Source: Orychophragmus violaceus
Taxonomy: Eukaryota > Streptophyta > Magnoliopsida > Brassicales > Brassicaceae
Assembly (NCBI GenBank): GCA_030180135.1
Contig: CM058238.1
Span: forward strand, 43,861,765 to 43,925,764
Reading direction: 5' to 3'
Length of the DNA: 64,000 nt
Shown here piece after piece: positions 33,918-45,519 of this stretch (position 1 is its first letter; each line of letters begins with the position of its first letter). Both the position numbers and the translations under genes were made by a program. Below the pieces are notes generated by a model, which saw only the letters and a program-made list of their open reading frames with translations, had not been told where the DNA came from and searched no databases.

Positions 33918-35238
33918 TCATGAGGCTTGCCCTTGAAGAAGTTGCTGCATCATACTCTTCAGCTCATTATCCACTCCCGAGGAAGAAGAAGTTTGTGGTT
34001 GTTGTTGTCCAAAACCGGGTGGGTATTGTTGCTTTGGAGCATAGCCTTGTTGACCTTGAAACTGAGGCTTATTACCAAACCCTTGTTGGTTAGTGTAAGG
34101 GACAAATGGCTTTGGTTGCTGAGCTTGTGGAAAGGCATGTTGCCCTTGTTGAGTAGCTTGTCCTTGAGATGGAGCTTGAGGATAGACTTGGTCTTGAGGA
34201 TTGGCTACATTGGGGTTGCGGTATGAGAAGTTTGGGTGGTTTCTATAGTTTTGGTTGAAGCCCTTGTTGAAACCACCATGTCCCGCAATGAAGTTAATCT
34301 CCTCTTGTGTCATATCTTCGTCCACACCATAGAGGAGTGGCTGAGAATCCTCATAGTTTCCCACAAAGCTGATTTGCTTTTGGCTTGAAGAAAGCATCTT
34401 GTCTAGCTTCTCATGTAAGGACTTGATTTTCTTCTCATACTTCTCATCCGTAGGAGATGATCCTCATTAGTCCGCTCGTAATCCTCATTGTAGTTCCCAT
34501 CGCTTGTAGCAAGATTTTCAATTAGCTCCATCGCTAGAAGAGTCTAGCATCGCCCTCATTCTAGAAAGCACTCCGCGATAGAGGTTACTGAGTAGTGTCT
34601 TCTTAGTGAAACCATGGTGTGGGCACTGAGTAGTTAGCTTATTGAACCTCTCCCAAGCTTCAGCAAAGCTCTCATTGTTGTGTTGCACAAACCCGGATAG
34701 CTCATTGCGAAAACGGGCAGTCCTAGTAGCTGAGAAAAACTTATTCAAGAAAGCCTTCTTAAGGTCTCCCCAAGTAGTAATGGATCCCGCAAGGATGGTG
34801 CTTTCCCAATCATTGGCTCTATCCGCCAAAGAGAAGAAGAAGAGACGCATCTTCAAACCATCATCAGTCACACCATTAAGCCTTGTCGCAGCACAAATCT
34901 TGTCAAATGTGTCCAAGTGCTGCAATGGATCCTCAGATGCAAGCCCATGAAACTGTTTTTTTTGCACCATGTTCATCACCATAGCCCGGATCTCGAAGTT
35001 GTTGTTGTTGACCGGTGGTGGAATGATCCCTTGCCGGTTTGCATTTGTATCCGGTGCATCGCCATCACCAATGGCCCACAAAGTCTTGTTGAACTTCTAC
35101 AACTGGTTCCAACCCAAGTCTCTCTACGTGAGCAGCTCTCTCTTGTGCGCGTCGTTCCTTTGCTAATCTCCTCTCGTGTGCTTTGATGTCCTCAACTCTT
35201 GCAACTAAGTTTGTTGTCCCTCGGCTGCGCAAGTTCAT
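33918..35238 (-). pseudogene. AthF Gag
   Basis: The likely start is ATG 35238 (MNLRSRGTTNLVARVEDIK), with a basic helix; a frameshift near 35085 leads into 35081-34518. That part has the retrotransposon Gag core (HLDTFDKICAATRLNGV, FFFSLADRANDW, AFLNKFF, ESFAEAWERFNKL). Further frameshifts and stops lie in 34400-34520. The frame 34397-33918 is Gln/Pro/Gly-rich (GFNQNYRNHPNFSYRNPN and repeated QG), then ends at a TGA (33918-33920) in register with the next frame. No zinc knuckle is visible, as is usual in Athila Gag. Confidence 0.88.
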
Positions 35239-35336
35239 ACTCCTAACATCAAAGAGAAAGGAAGAAGCAAATTAGTAACAAAGACTTGAACTAAAAAGGA
35301 ATAGAAATCGAATTGATATATCCAGAATCCCAAAAT

Positions 35337-35350
35337 GGCAATGGCGCCAA
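35337..35350 (-). other. AthF primer-binding site
   Basis: TTGGCGCCATTGCC on the minus strand lies 2 bp from the LTR end. It resembles the tRNA-Asp-type site of Athila elements (TGGCGCCGTTGCC) with one mismatch. Confidence 0.8.
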
Positions 35351-35352
35351 AT

Positions 35353-36856
35353 TGATAACAAATATTTTGCAATCCTTTGAGGTACCAATTCCTCAAGCTT
35401 ATCGTGTAGTCTTGAGGTATCGAACCTTTTTGGGACGGATAAAACCAATAAGAACACACCAACCTCTAGAGTCAAATCAGACAATTGAATTTTTGATTCT
35501 AACAATCCTAACAAAGACAATTCAAATAGAAGTAAACAAAAAGGAAAATAAACGAAATGAATTCAATCAATGAAAAAGATAAGGCCTAAAGGTTAAGGTC
35601 AACGGACAGGTGACTCAGGATGATCATAGATCCTAATTCAAACTTCATAGAAGCTAACCTCCTAGCATGGAACACAACAAGTCGATCAGTTTAATCTCTT
35701 AATACTAACCTCTTTACTTAATCCTACTCCAAGAACAAATTCTCATTTGTGAATTAAAATCAAGCAAGCATTCAAACAAGTTCCAAACCACCAACAATCA
35801 CTATAAACATACATTTTCATGTGCTAGAATGTGAAAGTTCTATCAAAGCTAGAAACTGGAATTTCATCGAACACATGGTGAGCAAGAAATCCTAAACATC
35901 CTAATCAACGGGATCAAGGTTAATTAGGCACTAAACACACTTTGATAGACGAGATTTTAAACAATTAAACATTAAAAATCTATTGATCACCCCTAATCAA
36001 CCTAATCCTACCTAAGCCATAAGCCCTATGAAGAACTACTCACTAATCATCATATGAACAACAAAATCCATAGAAATAGTATTGATCATTAAGAATAGAG
36101 GTAGATTGGATAGTCAAAGAGAGAAATCACAAGAAAAGAGTACTAGATTAATCCAAAATCAAACTTGTTCTTACAAAAGGGTTTTTAGCAGCAAAACAAG
36201 CTTCAGAAACAAATGAAAATAGGTTTTTGGCTTAAACAGTCATTATGGTGCGAACCGGGTCAACCCGGAACAAACCGGGTGTTGACCCGGATCCGAAACA
36301 GTTTTTGGGGCGCGTATCGGTCTGGTCGGTCGATACACCGACCGATACGAGCTCTCGGATTTCCTGGTCAAGAAGTGTATCGGCCCACCTGGCCGATATC
36401 ATGGCCGATATGCGTGCACAAATATTAATCCGAGACCCTGTATCGGTCTGTCAATCGATATGCATGTCGATACGGTCTCCTGGGTTTTGGTCGAGGAACT
36501 GTATCGGCTTGCCTGGCCGATATCCAAGCCGATATGAGTCCTCGGATTTTCTTCCGAGAGTGTGTATCGGCCACCCCAACCGATATGGTGGCCGATATGC
36601 CTTCCAGCTGCTTCTTCCTTAGTCTTTCGAGCTCTAGACTCCACTTCCAAGCTCACCAATGCTCCTAGACACCTCTAATCACCAGCAAAACACAAGAAAC
36701 ACTCCAAATGCAAGCTTAAAGTGCCTACTCCTAGTCCTAAACAACTCTATACTCTAGATGTGACAATGACTCGACAAAATGGTATGAATGATGGTGAAAT
36801 GGAGTCAAAACAAGAACTCTATACAAGCCTAAATGCATGAAAATGTATGAATATCA
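35353..36856 (-). repeat. AthF 5' LTR (1504 bp)
   Basis: Same length as 17893-19396 and about 97% identical by eye. It carries the second copy of the five-unit TATCGG array (36310-36605). Confidence 0.95.
36310..36605. repeat. Tandem ~63-bp TATCGG/CCGATA repeats (AthF 5' LTR)
   Basis: Five units matching 18850-19145, including one TATCGG restored where the 3' LTR copy has TATCAG (36502 against 19042). Conservation of the array length in both LTRs shows it predates the insertion. Confidence 0.85.
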
Positions 36857-36861
36857 ACCAG

Positions 36862-37110
36862 CACGAAGACAGAGCCCATCAAGTATGTTGTTTCACCGAC
36901 GAACCCAACGAGGGGTGTTCGTCCCTTTTTGATCTCAGAGTCATTGAACTCCATTTTTCTTAAAAGAATCATAGAAAAGGACGTCGACCGAACATCCTGT
37001 TTTGATCATTATTCTTGGGAGTTCAAAATCTCCAACTACTAAGCAGACGAGTAAGGCATCGTCATGCGGTTTGTCTAGCTCGAGTGTTTTGCTCTCATAG
37101 AAAGTGCTTT
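36862..37110 (-). pseudogene. TatG protease core
   Basis: Minus strand: FYESKTLELDKPHDDALLV, then GDFELPRIMIKTGCSVDVL and FYDSFKKNG. This is the Tat protease, with PH-[ND]-DAL and the active-site region. The catalytic triad reads K-T-G where the family has D-T-G, so the catalytic aspartate is gone. AthF interrupts the gene at its left edge and J lies on its right. The frame to the right of about 37110 belongs to J. Confidence 0.75.
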
Positions 37111-38551
37111 TGATGTGAGATGCTATGGAGGCATGATGAGTGATGGAGTGAGACGAGATGACTGTGGCCGCGAGTGAGAGAGAGATGGAAGCGTGGGACA
37201 AAGCTGCTGGCCGAAGGCACTCTCAGCTTAGTCAATGGATGGATTGATGAAGTAAATGAACAGAGAGCATGAACTAGTCACAAGAGAGCAGGAAAGAGAT
37301 TTGCGCTGTTCAAGGGGAAGCCGCATGAGAAGAAAGAGATTTGCGCTGTCGAGGCTAAACCCTAGGTTTTTAGGTTTAATCTTGCTTAACTTTATTGAAA
37401 ACAAAGAGTGGCTTTAAATAGCCAAAGTACTAGGGTTACAGGTCTTAAGAATGGGCCATAAAGAGGCCTGGTCGAAACTACTAAAATAGAAAACAAGAAA
37501 GAAGGTTGGACGGGCCATATTCTCCTTCTCTTGAAGCGGGCCTTGGTTTACCTCATTAAAAACCTTAGTGGAAAAACCCAATTGGGACAAAACCACACTT
37601 AAGGTAAAAAGAGTATAAACCAATGCCCAAGGAGATGTTGCTCGTACTCCTGGTCGCCATACATAAGTCTGAAGCCCACTAAGTCCGTGAGCTTCCAAAT
37701 AAGGCAGGTCCAGCAACCTTCGGATTTGATCTTTCATATATTCTTGGTCCGAGCTGGTATTAGTGTGATTCCAACTCTCATGCATTCCCTGATGAATCAA
37801 GAATCCAGAACAAGTTCTTTTACTCCTTGATTCATCCTGGTTTGTTCTGAGAACTCCAAAATGTGCAAGTCGTTCTTTATCGCGTTCCCTTAAAATCACC
37901 TGTCTTAAAACGGGCATAACTTCTTCATAGAAAATGGTCTTGATGTGATTCAACTTCGTTCAGATTCCTTGTTGAGTCAGGTTTCCAGAACAGGTTGAGT
38001 TGCAGCTTAATTCCTCTTGGTACAATCGCAATCCTTTCTTGAATGCACCTATATCCGCGGACAGGGCTAACTGGACAGCTTCTAGACATCCTCCTAGTTG
38101 ATCACGAACCCAAGCTGATTCCTTCTGACCAAACTCTTCCAAATAGCATACTTTATGATGAATATCAAGTCTGGCATGATTGTCTTGAACCAACTCTTCT
38201 ATGGACTTCTTCCAGGACACGGTTAGGGCTCCGGGAGGTCGGTTGTCGACCGTCTCCAAATGGGATAGTTCCAATTGGGTTCTGGAACGATCATCACTCC
38301 TGAAACATGTTGTTGGCTTATGAATTCTTGATACCACGTCATTGGGTCGGGCATAACATGCATTGGCCTTCTTAACCTCCTCAGGTATGCTCCACGGGGT
38401 CGGAAACAGCTCGGCCAGCCTCATGGTCGAGGCTAGTACGTACCGCTCGTTCGGGCCGGATCTGGAGGATCCGATGTCCTCATCAGCTTTCGTGATCTGG
38501 GCCTTGTACTAGGGTTTTTCCCGTCTATCGATATTGACTCTTTTCTGAAGA
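37111..38551 (-). repeat. J: solo LTR related to the LTR of H
   Basis: A 1441-bp segment bounded by GCTTT (37106-37110 and 38552-38556), splitting TatG. On the minus strand it ends CATCTCACATCA and starts TCTTCAG; a TG start may have mutated to TC. Promoter-like TATTTAAAG (about 37411-37420) and AATAAAG (about 37390) are ordered as in U3-R. The block CTCTTTTT...TTTTTAATGAGG is at 37549-37614. Its U3 contains frames (38424-37960 and 37953-37414) with GMHESWNHTNTSS and LQTYVWRPG, which resemble SSENWNHLNTSS and LQAYVWHPG in the H LTR. No internal region is present. Confidence 0.6.
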
Positions 38552-38556
38552 GCTTT

Positions 38557-38632
38557 GATCGAGTTGACTGAGTATCGACATACTTAGAGCCTACAAATAT
38601 GAAGTCGACTCGTTTATGGGGTATAGCCTGTA
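38557..38632 (-). pseudogene. TatG gag-protease linker
   Basis: Minus strand HKRVDFIFVGSKYVDTQ resembles the conserved R-[RK]-[IV]-[ND]-x-I-x-G-G-S linker of Tat polyproteins. The same linker occurs in TatK at about 58380-58320. H is inserted on its right edge with duplication CTGTA. Confidence 0.65.
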
Positions 38633-39056
38633 TGATAGATTCCGGGGTCATCTATCGGGCCAGGAATCCATGGATAGCTCGGAGGATGATCGAGGTAGTC
38701 GAGACGAGCTGGTGAAGGACGATCTGAACAATCTGGACAAGCTTCCCATGGTCGATAAGCCGAACGAAGCTAAGGATGGTCCGACAATTCAGATTATTGA
38801 ATCAAGTTCAGACACATGGTCACGGTTTGATCCATATCTTCTCAACCACGACGATTCAAAACATGAAACTACTTGAAGAATATGCTCAGATAATTTTCAG
38901 AATATCTTCAAGAAGAATCACTCCAATCAGAGTTCTGGAGAAGAAGTTATGCAACTTTCAATCCAGGCGATATCCAGCTTACGCGATTCAGAGATGCGAG
39001 CGTTCAAAGGAGGACTCATAACGAACCAAAAGGAATTAAGCTGTGACCCAAATTTT

Positions 39057-39459
39057 TATTGAGATGAAGACTTGATATGGCTCATCATACCATCCAGTTC
39101 ATATTTGAATGCTAAGAATGAGGATATGACCGTTGGAGGAAGCCAACATTAAGCGCCCACAACCTTCCTTACCCGGATGGATTTACTCTTTCCTAAAGGG
39201 GATTTTACATTCATTCTGATTTTACATTCATTCCTTTCTTGTATAGTTGAGTTTATTGCCTAACCTAGTTGTACCTTCATATATGTATTGTAAATCTCAT
39301 TGATGAATATACACAGAGAATTATTCTTCTCTACAGCCGCCCCTTTACTCTCTCTCTCTCTCTATCGCACACAAGAACCCTAATTTGGTTCTTGGTGTGT
39401 TCTTCACAATTCTACTTCATTCTAACTGATTCTCTCACATTAAATCTCATATTCTTACA
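39057..39459 (+). repeat. C3 5' LTR (403 bp)
   Basis: Starts TATTGAGATGAAG and ends CATATTCTTACA; TA...CA termini. A CT-rich microsatellite lies near 39347-39363, after the ACAGCCGC motif. Confidence 0.96.
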
Positions 39460-39471
39460 TGGTATCAGAGC
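39460..39471 (+). other. C3 primer-binding site
   Basis: TGGTATCAGAGC begins directly after the LTR. The leader to the ATG at 39707 has no other feature. Confidence 0.95.
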
Positions 39472-39706
39472 TCTAAGCTCCTATACCTATTTATTTCCGC
39501 ATAAACTCTGATTTTTCTAGCTCTTGTTCATCTTATTCTTAAGCGTGTTCCTAAAGCATCCAATCTGTTTTTCTTGAAAGCACTAAAACTCTCAAGCATT
39601 CCTTCTTGGTTTCTTCTCTTTGGTGTGTGTTCTCTGTGAGTTGAGAACCTGTTTATTCAGAAACTTACCTTGAAAACTCCCTCCTTGCATCAAATCTGTT
39701 TTAGCA

Positions 39707-40534
39707 ATGGAGAACTCAAGGGTAATCATTCATGTGACTCTTAAGGGTGCCAACTACATTGTTTGGGCCAGGATGGTGAAGTCTGCTCTTGGAGGTAGAG
39801 GTTTATGGAAGTACATCATGAGGAGCACAGCTCCAGAGAAGGTGATGAAGGCAAAAGAAGGTAAAGAAGATGTTGAGCATGAGGACACATCTGAAGCTGA
39901 TGAAGAAGCGTGGGTTCAAGGGGATCAACATGTCCTCTCCATACTTCAAAGCTCACTGGACCAACATCTCTTGGAGGCTTACTCATACTGTGTGACTTCA
40001 AAGCAGCTATGGGACACCATTGAGAAGGTTTATGGAAACAAAACAAATCTCACCCGAGTCTTTGAAGTTAAGCTAGCCATTAACAACCTCCAACAAGAAG
40101 ATATGGAGTTTAAGGCCCACTTTGGCAAGTTTAGCTCATTGTGGTCAGAGCTGGAGATGTTAAGGCCACCAAGCAGTGACCCTTTGGTGTTACAAGAAAG
40201 GAGAGAGCAAGATAAAGTCTTTGCTCTTCTGCTCACCTTGAACTCATCCTATAATGGGATGATTAAGCACATCCTGAGGGCAGACACTCTACCTGATATT
40301 GATGATGTGTGTGGACAGATTCAAAAAGAGCAAGGTTCATTTGGGCTGTTCAAAGGGAAAGGAGAGTTGGTAACCGCCAATAAAGGTGTGTTTCATGCTG
40401 AGGAAAGGCAGAACCATGGAGGTGACAAGAGAGGAGTCTTGATGTGTGATTTTTGCAAGAAGAGTGGGCACTTGAAGGATAGATGCTGGCGCCTTCATCC
40501 TAACCTCAGGCCATCATCAGTCCCTGAACCTTAA
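39707..40534 (+). pseudogene. C3 Gag, cut short by a 52-bp insertion
   Basis: From ATG 39707 the frame encodes the UBN2-type Gag and the zinc knuckle CDFCKKSGHLKDRC, then meets a stop at 40532-40534. Compared with C4, 52 bp have been added: the 11-mer AGGCCATCATC occurs at 40508-40518 and again at 40560-40570, with 41 bp of unrelated sequence between. The insertion both shifts the frame and brings the stop, so Gag is separated from Pol. Confidence 0.95.
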
Positions 40535-40640
40535 ACACTTAAGTTTCTGAGTTAAACTAAGGCCATCATCTCACAACAACCGGTTCAAAGATCAAAGGGC
40601 AAACTACTCATATGGTGCAGCTGGACCAGGTTCTTCTTCA

Positions 40641-43600
40641 ATGCAGCAATGTGATGAAGGGAGAGCAATGGTGGTCCATCAAGCACCAGCTGTGACTGCT
40701 CAGAATGATGTGGTAAGGAGGTCAGACCTTGAGGCTCTTATTAAAGCTCTCAAGGAGAACTCTGGTATGATCCTTGGCACTTCACTCTTTGCTTCAAACA
40801 AACTGAAACCTTTGATCATTGATTCAGGAGCCTCTCATCATATGATAAGTGATTCTAGGTTGATAAATAGTGTTGAACCTGCCTTAGGAAGTGTAGTAAT
40901 TGCAAATGGTGATAAGATTCCAATACAAGGCATAGGAAATCTGAAACTATTTGACAAAGAATCTAAAGCTTTTTATATGCCTAGTTTCACCTCCAACTTA
41001 GTCTCTGTTAAAAGAATAGCCACTGATTTAAATTGCAATGTTGTTTTTAGTCCTAATGATGTGGTGTTTCAGGATATTAAGACAAGTAAGTTGATTGGGA
41101 AAGGTGTGACAAAGGATGAGCTCTATATGGTTGAAGACACCAACCCTCCTTCTGAATTATCTACTGTTTTATCTACTGCTTTATCTACTTGTGTTGGTGT
41201 GGATGATTCTATTTGGCATGCTAGACTAGGACATCCACACTCTAGGGCTTTAGGACTATTATTACCTACTGTTTATTTTAAGAATGATGAGTGTGAGGCT
41301 TGTATTCTTGGAAAACATTGCAAATCTGTTTTTTCAGTTTCAAAAACCACTTATGAAAGTTGCTTTGATCTTGTTCATTCTGATGTGTGGACTGCTCCTT
41401 GTATGTCTAGAGAAAATCATAAGTACTTTGTCACCTTCATTGATGAAAAATCTAAATATACTTGGATAACATTGATGCAAACTAAGGATAGAGTGTTAGA
41501 GGCTTTTATGAACTTCCAAAGTCATGTTACTAATCATTTCAATGCTAAGATCAAAATTTTTAGATCAGACAATGGTGGTGAGTACACAAGCAATGCCTTC
41601 AAGCAACACTTGTCCAAGCATGGGATCCTTCATCAAACAAGCTGTCCCTACACTCCACAACAAAATGGAGTGGCTGAGAGGAAGAACAGACATCTGATGG
41701 AAGTGGCAAGATCCATGATGTTCTACAAGAATGTTCCTAAGAGGTTTTGGGGAGATGCAGTCATGACTGCTTGTTACTTGATCAACAGAACTCCCACAAA
41801 AGTTCTCAAGGATCAATCTCCATTTCAGGTATTAAACAAAATCAATCCATTAGTTGATCATTTACGTGTGTTTGGGTGTCTTTGCTTTGTGTTAATACCA
41901 GGAGAACAAAGGGATAAATTGGATGCTAAGAGCACCAAAGCCATGTTCATTGGATATTCTACAACACAAAAAGGATACAAGTGTTATGTGCCTGAAACAA
42001 GGAAGGTTCTGATTTCAAGAGATGTGAAATTTATGGAGACAAGAGGATTCTATGATGAAAGGAATTGGGATAGCTTGAAGGACCTTCCAACATCTCAATC
42101 AGACAGGGCTGAGAACTTAAGGAGAATTATGGAAAGCCTTGGAATTGGTATACCTTCACAACCGGCTGCAACAAGCCCTGCTCCTACAGTACCAGTAGTG
42201 CCTTCAGAAGCTCCACAAGAATCAGTCCATCTTGATCCTGAGGGGGACACTCAAGAATCAGCTCCAGAACCGCAAGAATCTGATTCATCTACACATGATC
42301 AAGCTGAGACTGAGGAGCATGAGGAACATGAGGTAGAACCTGAGGAGTTAGATCATCACAATGAAGAATTGGAACATCACAATGAAGAGGTTGAACAGGA
42401 ACTGCCGGTTCAGGTAAATGAGCAACAAGTTCAGGTGTTAAGAAGGAGTACAAGGGAGAAAAAGGATCCATCAGAATGGAAGAAGACTAGAGTGTACTTC
42501 AACAGCAATGCAGTAGCCCATCCCACTCAAGCGGTTTGCAGTTTAGCTCATATACCTTTGGAACATCAGGTGTTTATAGGGAAGTTGGATAAAGAGCATG
42601 TACCAACAACTTATGAAGAGGCCAAAGGAGATAAGAGATGGATACAGGCTGTTGATGAAGAGACCAAAGCTATGGAGAACAATGAGACTTGGTATGAAGC
42701 TGACCTTCCTAAGGGCAAGAAGGCAGTGACTTCTAAATGGGTGTTCACCATAAAGTATCAAAGCAATGGAGAGATTGAGAGGTACAAAGCAAGGCTAGTT
42801 GCAAGAGGCTTCACTCAAACCTATGGAAAGGACTACTTGGATACCTTTGCACCAGTAGCTAAGCTTCACACAGTTAGGATCATCTTGTCACTAGCAACAA
42901 ATCTTGGTTGGGAACTTTGGCAAATGGATGTCAAGAATGCATTCCTTCAAGGAGAGCTTGAAGATGAGGTATAAATGAGACCACCTTCTGGTCTTGAGAG
43001 CATTGTGAAACCAGGGAAGGTGCTAAGGCTCAAGAAGGCTATCTATGGACTCAAGCAATCACTTAGGGCTTGGTACCATAAGTTGAGCTCACCCTTATGC
43101 AAAAAGGATTCAAGAGATCGGAGGGAGACCATACCTTGTTTACCCTTCAAGATCAGGAAGGTATCATTGTCATCCTTGTTTATGTTGATGACATTATCAT
43201 TTCAGGGAGTAACAAGTCAGGTATTCAAGAAACTAAAGCTTATCTTAAATCTGTGTTTGATATTAAGGATTTTGGTACTCTAAAGTACTTCCTTGGGATA
43301 GAAGTTTGTCGGTCTGATGAAGGACTCTTCTTATCTCAAAGGAAGTACACACTTGATTTATTGTCTGAAGCAGGAAAGATTGGATCAAGACCAGCTAAGA
43401 CACCATTGGAGGAAGGCTACAAAGTCATAAGAGAGGGGGAGCTTGAAGACAGACCATTTGAGGACATCACTCAATACAGAAGACTTGTTGGTAAGCTAAT
43501 CTACTTAACTATAACCAGACCTGACTTGTGCTTTGCTGTGAACCAGATAAGCCAACACATGCAAGCACCAAAGGTGCATCATTGGGACATGGTTCAGAGG

Positions 43601-44158
43601 ATACTCAGATACCTAAGTGGTACTTCCGGGCAAGGCATTTGGATGGGCTGCAATCAAAGCACAAAGATAGTTGGGTATTGTGATGCGGATTGGGCAGGAG
43701 ATAGAGTGGACAGGAGGTCTACTACTGGGTATTGTACTTTCATTGGAGGAAATCTGGTTACTTGGAAAAGCAAGAAGCAGAAGATAGTGTCATGTTCAAG
43801 TGCTGAAGCTGAGTATAGAGCAATGAGGAAGCTAGCAACAGAATTGGCATGGATCAAGGGTCTTCTTGTGGATTTGGGGATTGAGACTCCAACACCAATC
43901 ACAATGCACTGTGATAACCAAGCAGCCATTCACATTGCTTCAAATTCAGTCTTCCATGAGAGAACCAAGCATATAGAAGTGGACTGCCACAAAGTGAGAC
44001 AAATGATAGAGCAAGGAATTGTGTTGCCATGCTTTACAAGGAGTGAGGATCAACTTGCTGATGTTTTCACTAAGGCAGCAAGTCAAAGGGTTTGTGAGTC
44101 CAATCACTCAAAGCTAGGGCTCATGAACACTCCTCACACGCATTCTCCTAGACCTTGA
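40641..44158 (+). pseudogene. C3 Pol with one stop and one frameshift
   Basis: The frame contains protease (IIDSGASHHM), integrase (WHARLGHPHSRAL, CEACILGKHC, HSDVWTAP, RSDNGGEY, NGVAERKNRH) and the start of RT. A TAA at 42972-42974 replaces the TAC tyrosine of C4 in the DEVYMRPP stretch. About 115 bp later, near 43091, one A is missing (GCTCACCC against GCTCAACCC in C4), shifting the frame to 43097-44158, which carries YVDDIII and RNase H to the end. The C-terminus (LGLMNTPHTHSPRP) differs from C4. Confidence 0.95.
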
Positions 44159-44162
44159 AACT

Positions 44163-44288
44163 CATACTCTTTTTCCCTAAGTATAGTTTTGTCCCAAGAG
44201 GTTTTCTATACTTAGGTTTTTAATGAGGTGAGTCTTCATGGTTCCAAGCTTGATCTCAACTCCCATGAGATTCAAGCTTGAGGGGGAG
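44163..44288 (+). other. C3 pre-PPT motif and polypurine tract
   Basis: CTCTTTTTCCCTAAG...GGTTTTTAATGAGG at about 44166-44229, then GAGGGGGAG at 44280-44288 abutting the LTR. Confidence 0.9.
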
Positions 44289-44691
44289 TATTGAGATGAA
44301 GACTTGATATGGCTCATCATACCATCCAGTTCATATTTGAATGCTAAGAATGAGGATATGACCGTTGGAGGAAGCCAACATTAAGCGCCCACAACCTTCC
44401 TTACCCGGATGGATTTACTCTTTCCTAAAGGGGATTTTACATTCATTCTGATTTTACATTCATTCCTTTCTTGTATAGTTGAGTTTATTGCCTAACCTAG
44501 CTGTACCTTCATATATGTATTGTAAATCTCATTGATGAATATACACAGAGAATTATTCTTCTCTACAGCCGCCCCTTTACTCTCTCTCTCTCTCTATCGC
44601 ACACAAGAACCCTAATTTGGTTCTTGGTGTGTTCTTCACAATTCTACTTCATTCTAACTGATTCTCTCACACTAAATCTCATATTCTTACA
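44289..44691 (+). repeat. C3 3' LTR (403 bp)
   Basis: Differs from the 5' LTR at two positions by eye (TAGCTG against TAGTTG; CACACT against CACATT). Confidence 0.96.
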
Positions 44692-45519
44692 ATTTTAATG
44701 GAAGCATGATTCATCAAAGAAGCTCTGAAAATTGGAATCACCTTAATACCAGTTCAGAATTAAAAGATATGAATTTTGCAAACCGATGGTTTTCCTTGAG
44801 GGTCTATTCTGCGACTAAGCCAAAGATTGAGTCACCCAGCCCAATTCAGGTACAATTTGGACCTGAAATCAATTGGAGCTTCTTCCTTAATCTCTTAGCT
44901 TTCCAACAAGACCAAGGACGGAGTAAAAGTCCAACGGATCAGAAAGATACATCTCATGTTCCTAAATGGGTCAACTTGGTTCATTACTTGAAGATTGCTA
45001 GGCTCACATGGATTAGAAGCTTTCAGGCCTATGTTTGGCATCCAGAATACCTTCCTAAGCCCAATAGGAGTTATATTTCGTGGCCCAACAAGTCAGATTC
45101 AACCAGGAAGTTCATGAGACAAATTCAATGGCCAAAGTAGTTTAAGAGTCATTCTACATAGTTTTAATGTTTGGTCTTTGCTATTAATTACTTCAATTTT
45201 AGTCTCTTTACATTATAGTTCTCTTATATTAGTACCAAACTCTTGATCATTTTAATATACATCGAATTTTTATCTTCTTCTTTGAGAGTTCATCTCTTTG
45301 TTCTTGTTGAACATTTTCGTTTCTTTGGCAAGGGTTACTTCCAAAGCAACAAACCTTCTTAGAGTTCGTTGTTAAGGGTTACTTCTTCGATCCTCTTTGA
45401 AGTTGGGGAATACCAAAGGCCATCCGCAACCTTTGACGGTCTCCTTCGATCCACCACTGATCCGTGATCAGATTATCATTCGATCCATCAAAGAGTCTAT
45501 CCTATCCGGGAATCTATCA

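Larger units (their letters stand above)
17893..36856 (-). mobile_element. AthF: Athila-type gypsy element with nested C2
   Basis: A complete but inactive minus-strand element with two 1504-bp LTRs and a perfect 5-bp duplication ACCAG at 17888-17892 and 36857-36861. Without C2 it is about 13.4 kb, within the usual Athila size range. The map on the minus strand is LTR, primer-binding site, gag, protease, RT, RNase H, integrase, a spacer with 63-bp-type repeats, ORF1 of the ATHILA type, a long 3' UTR, polypurine tract and LTR. By eye the LTRs differ at roughly 40-50 positions (about 3%), making it older than the copias. It lies in the protease gene of TatG. Confidence 0.95.
39057..44691 (+). 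mobile_element. C3: recent but broken Ty1/copia element
   Basis: A complete 5635-bp copia with target duplication ATTTT (39052-39056 and 44692-44696). Both LTRs are 403 bp and differ at two bases. Gag-Pol has three lesions: a 52-bp duplication-type insertion, a stop and a 1-bp deletion. Sequence is close to C4 but a separate subfamily, with a different C-terminus and LTR. Confidence 0.97.
38633..45519 (+). repeat. H 5' LTR, interrupted by C3
   Basis: The halves 38633-39056 and 44697-45519 add to 1247 bp, exactly the length of 54317-55563. The uninterrupted 3' LTR gives the empty site, CCCAAATTTTAATGG, which proves the C3 borders. The TATA-like TATATAAG of the 3' LTR (55269-55276) reads TATATTAG here. 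Confidence 0.95.

Noticed and set aside
37414..38424. Host gene on the minus strand
   Set aside because: The frames lie in the U3 part of the solo LTR J, resemble the LTR-coded part of H and are bounded by a target-site-like duplication.
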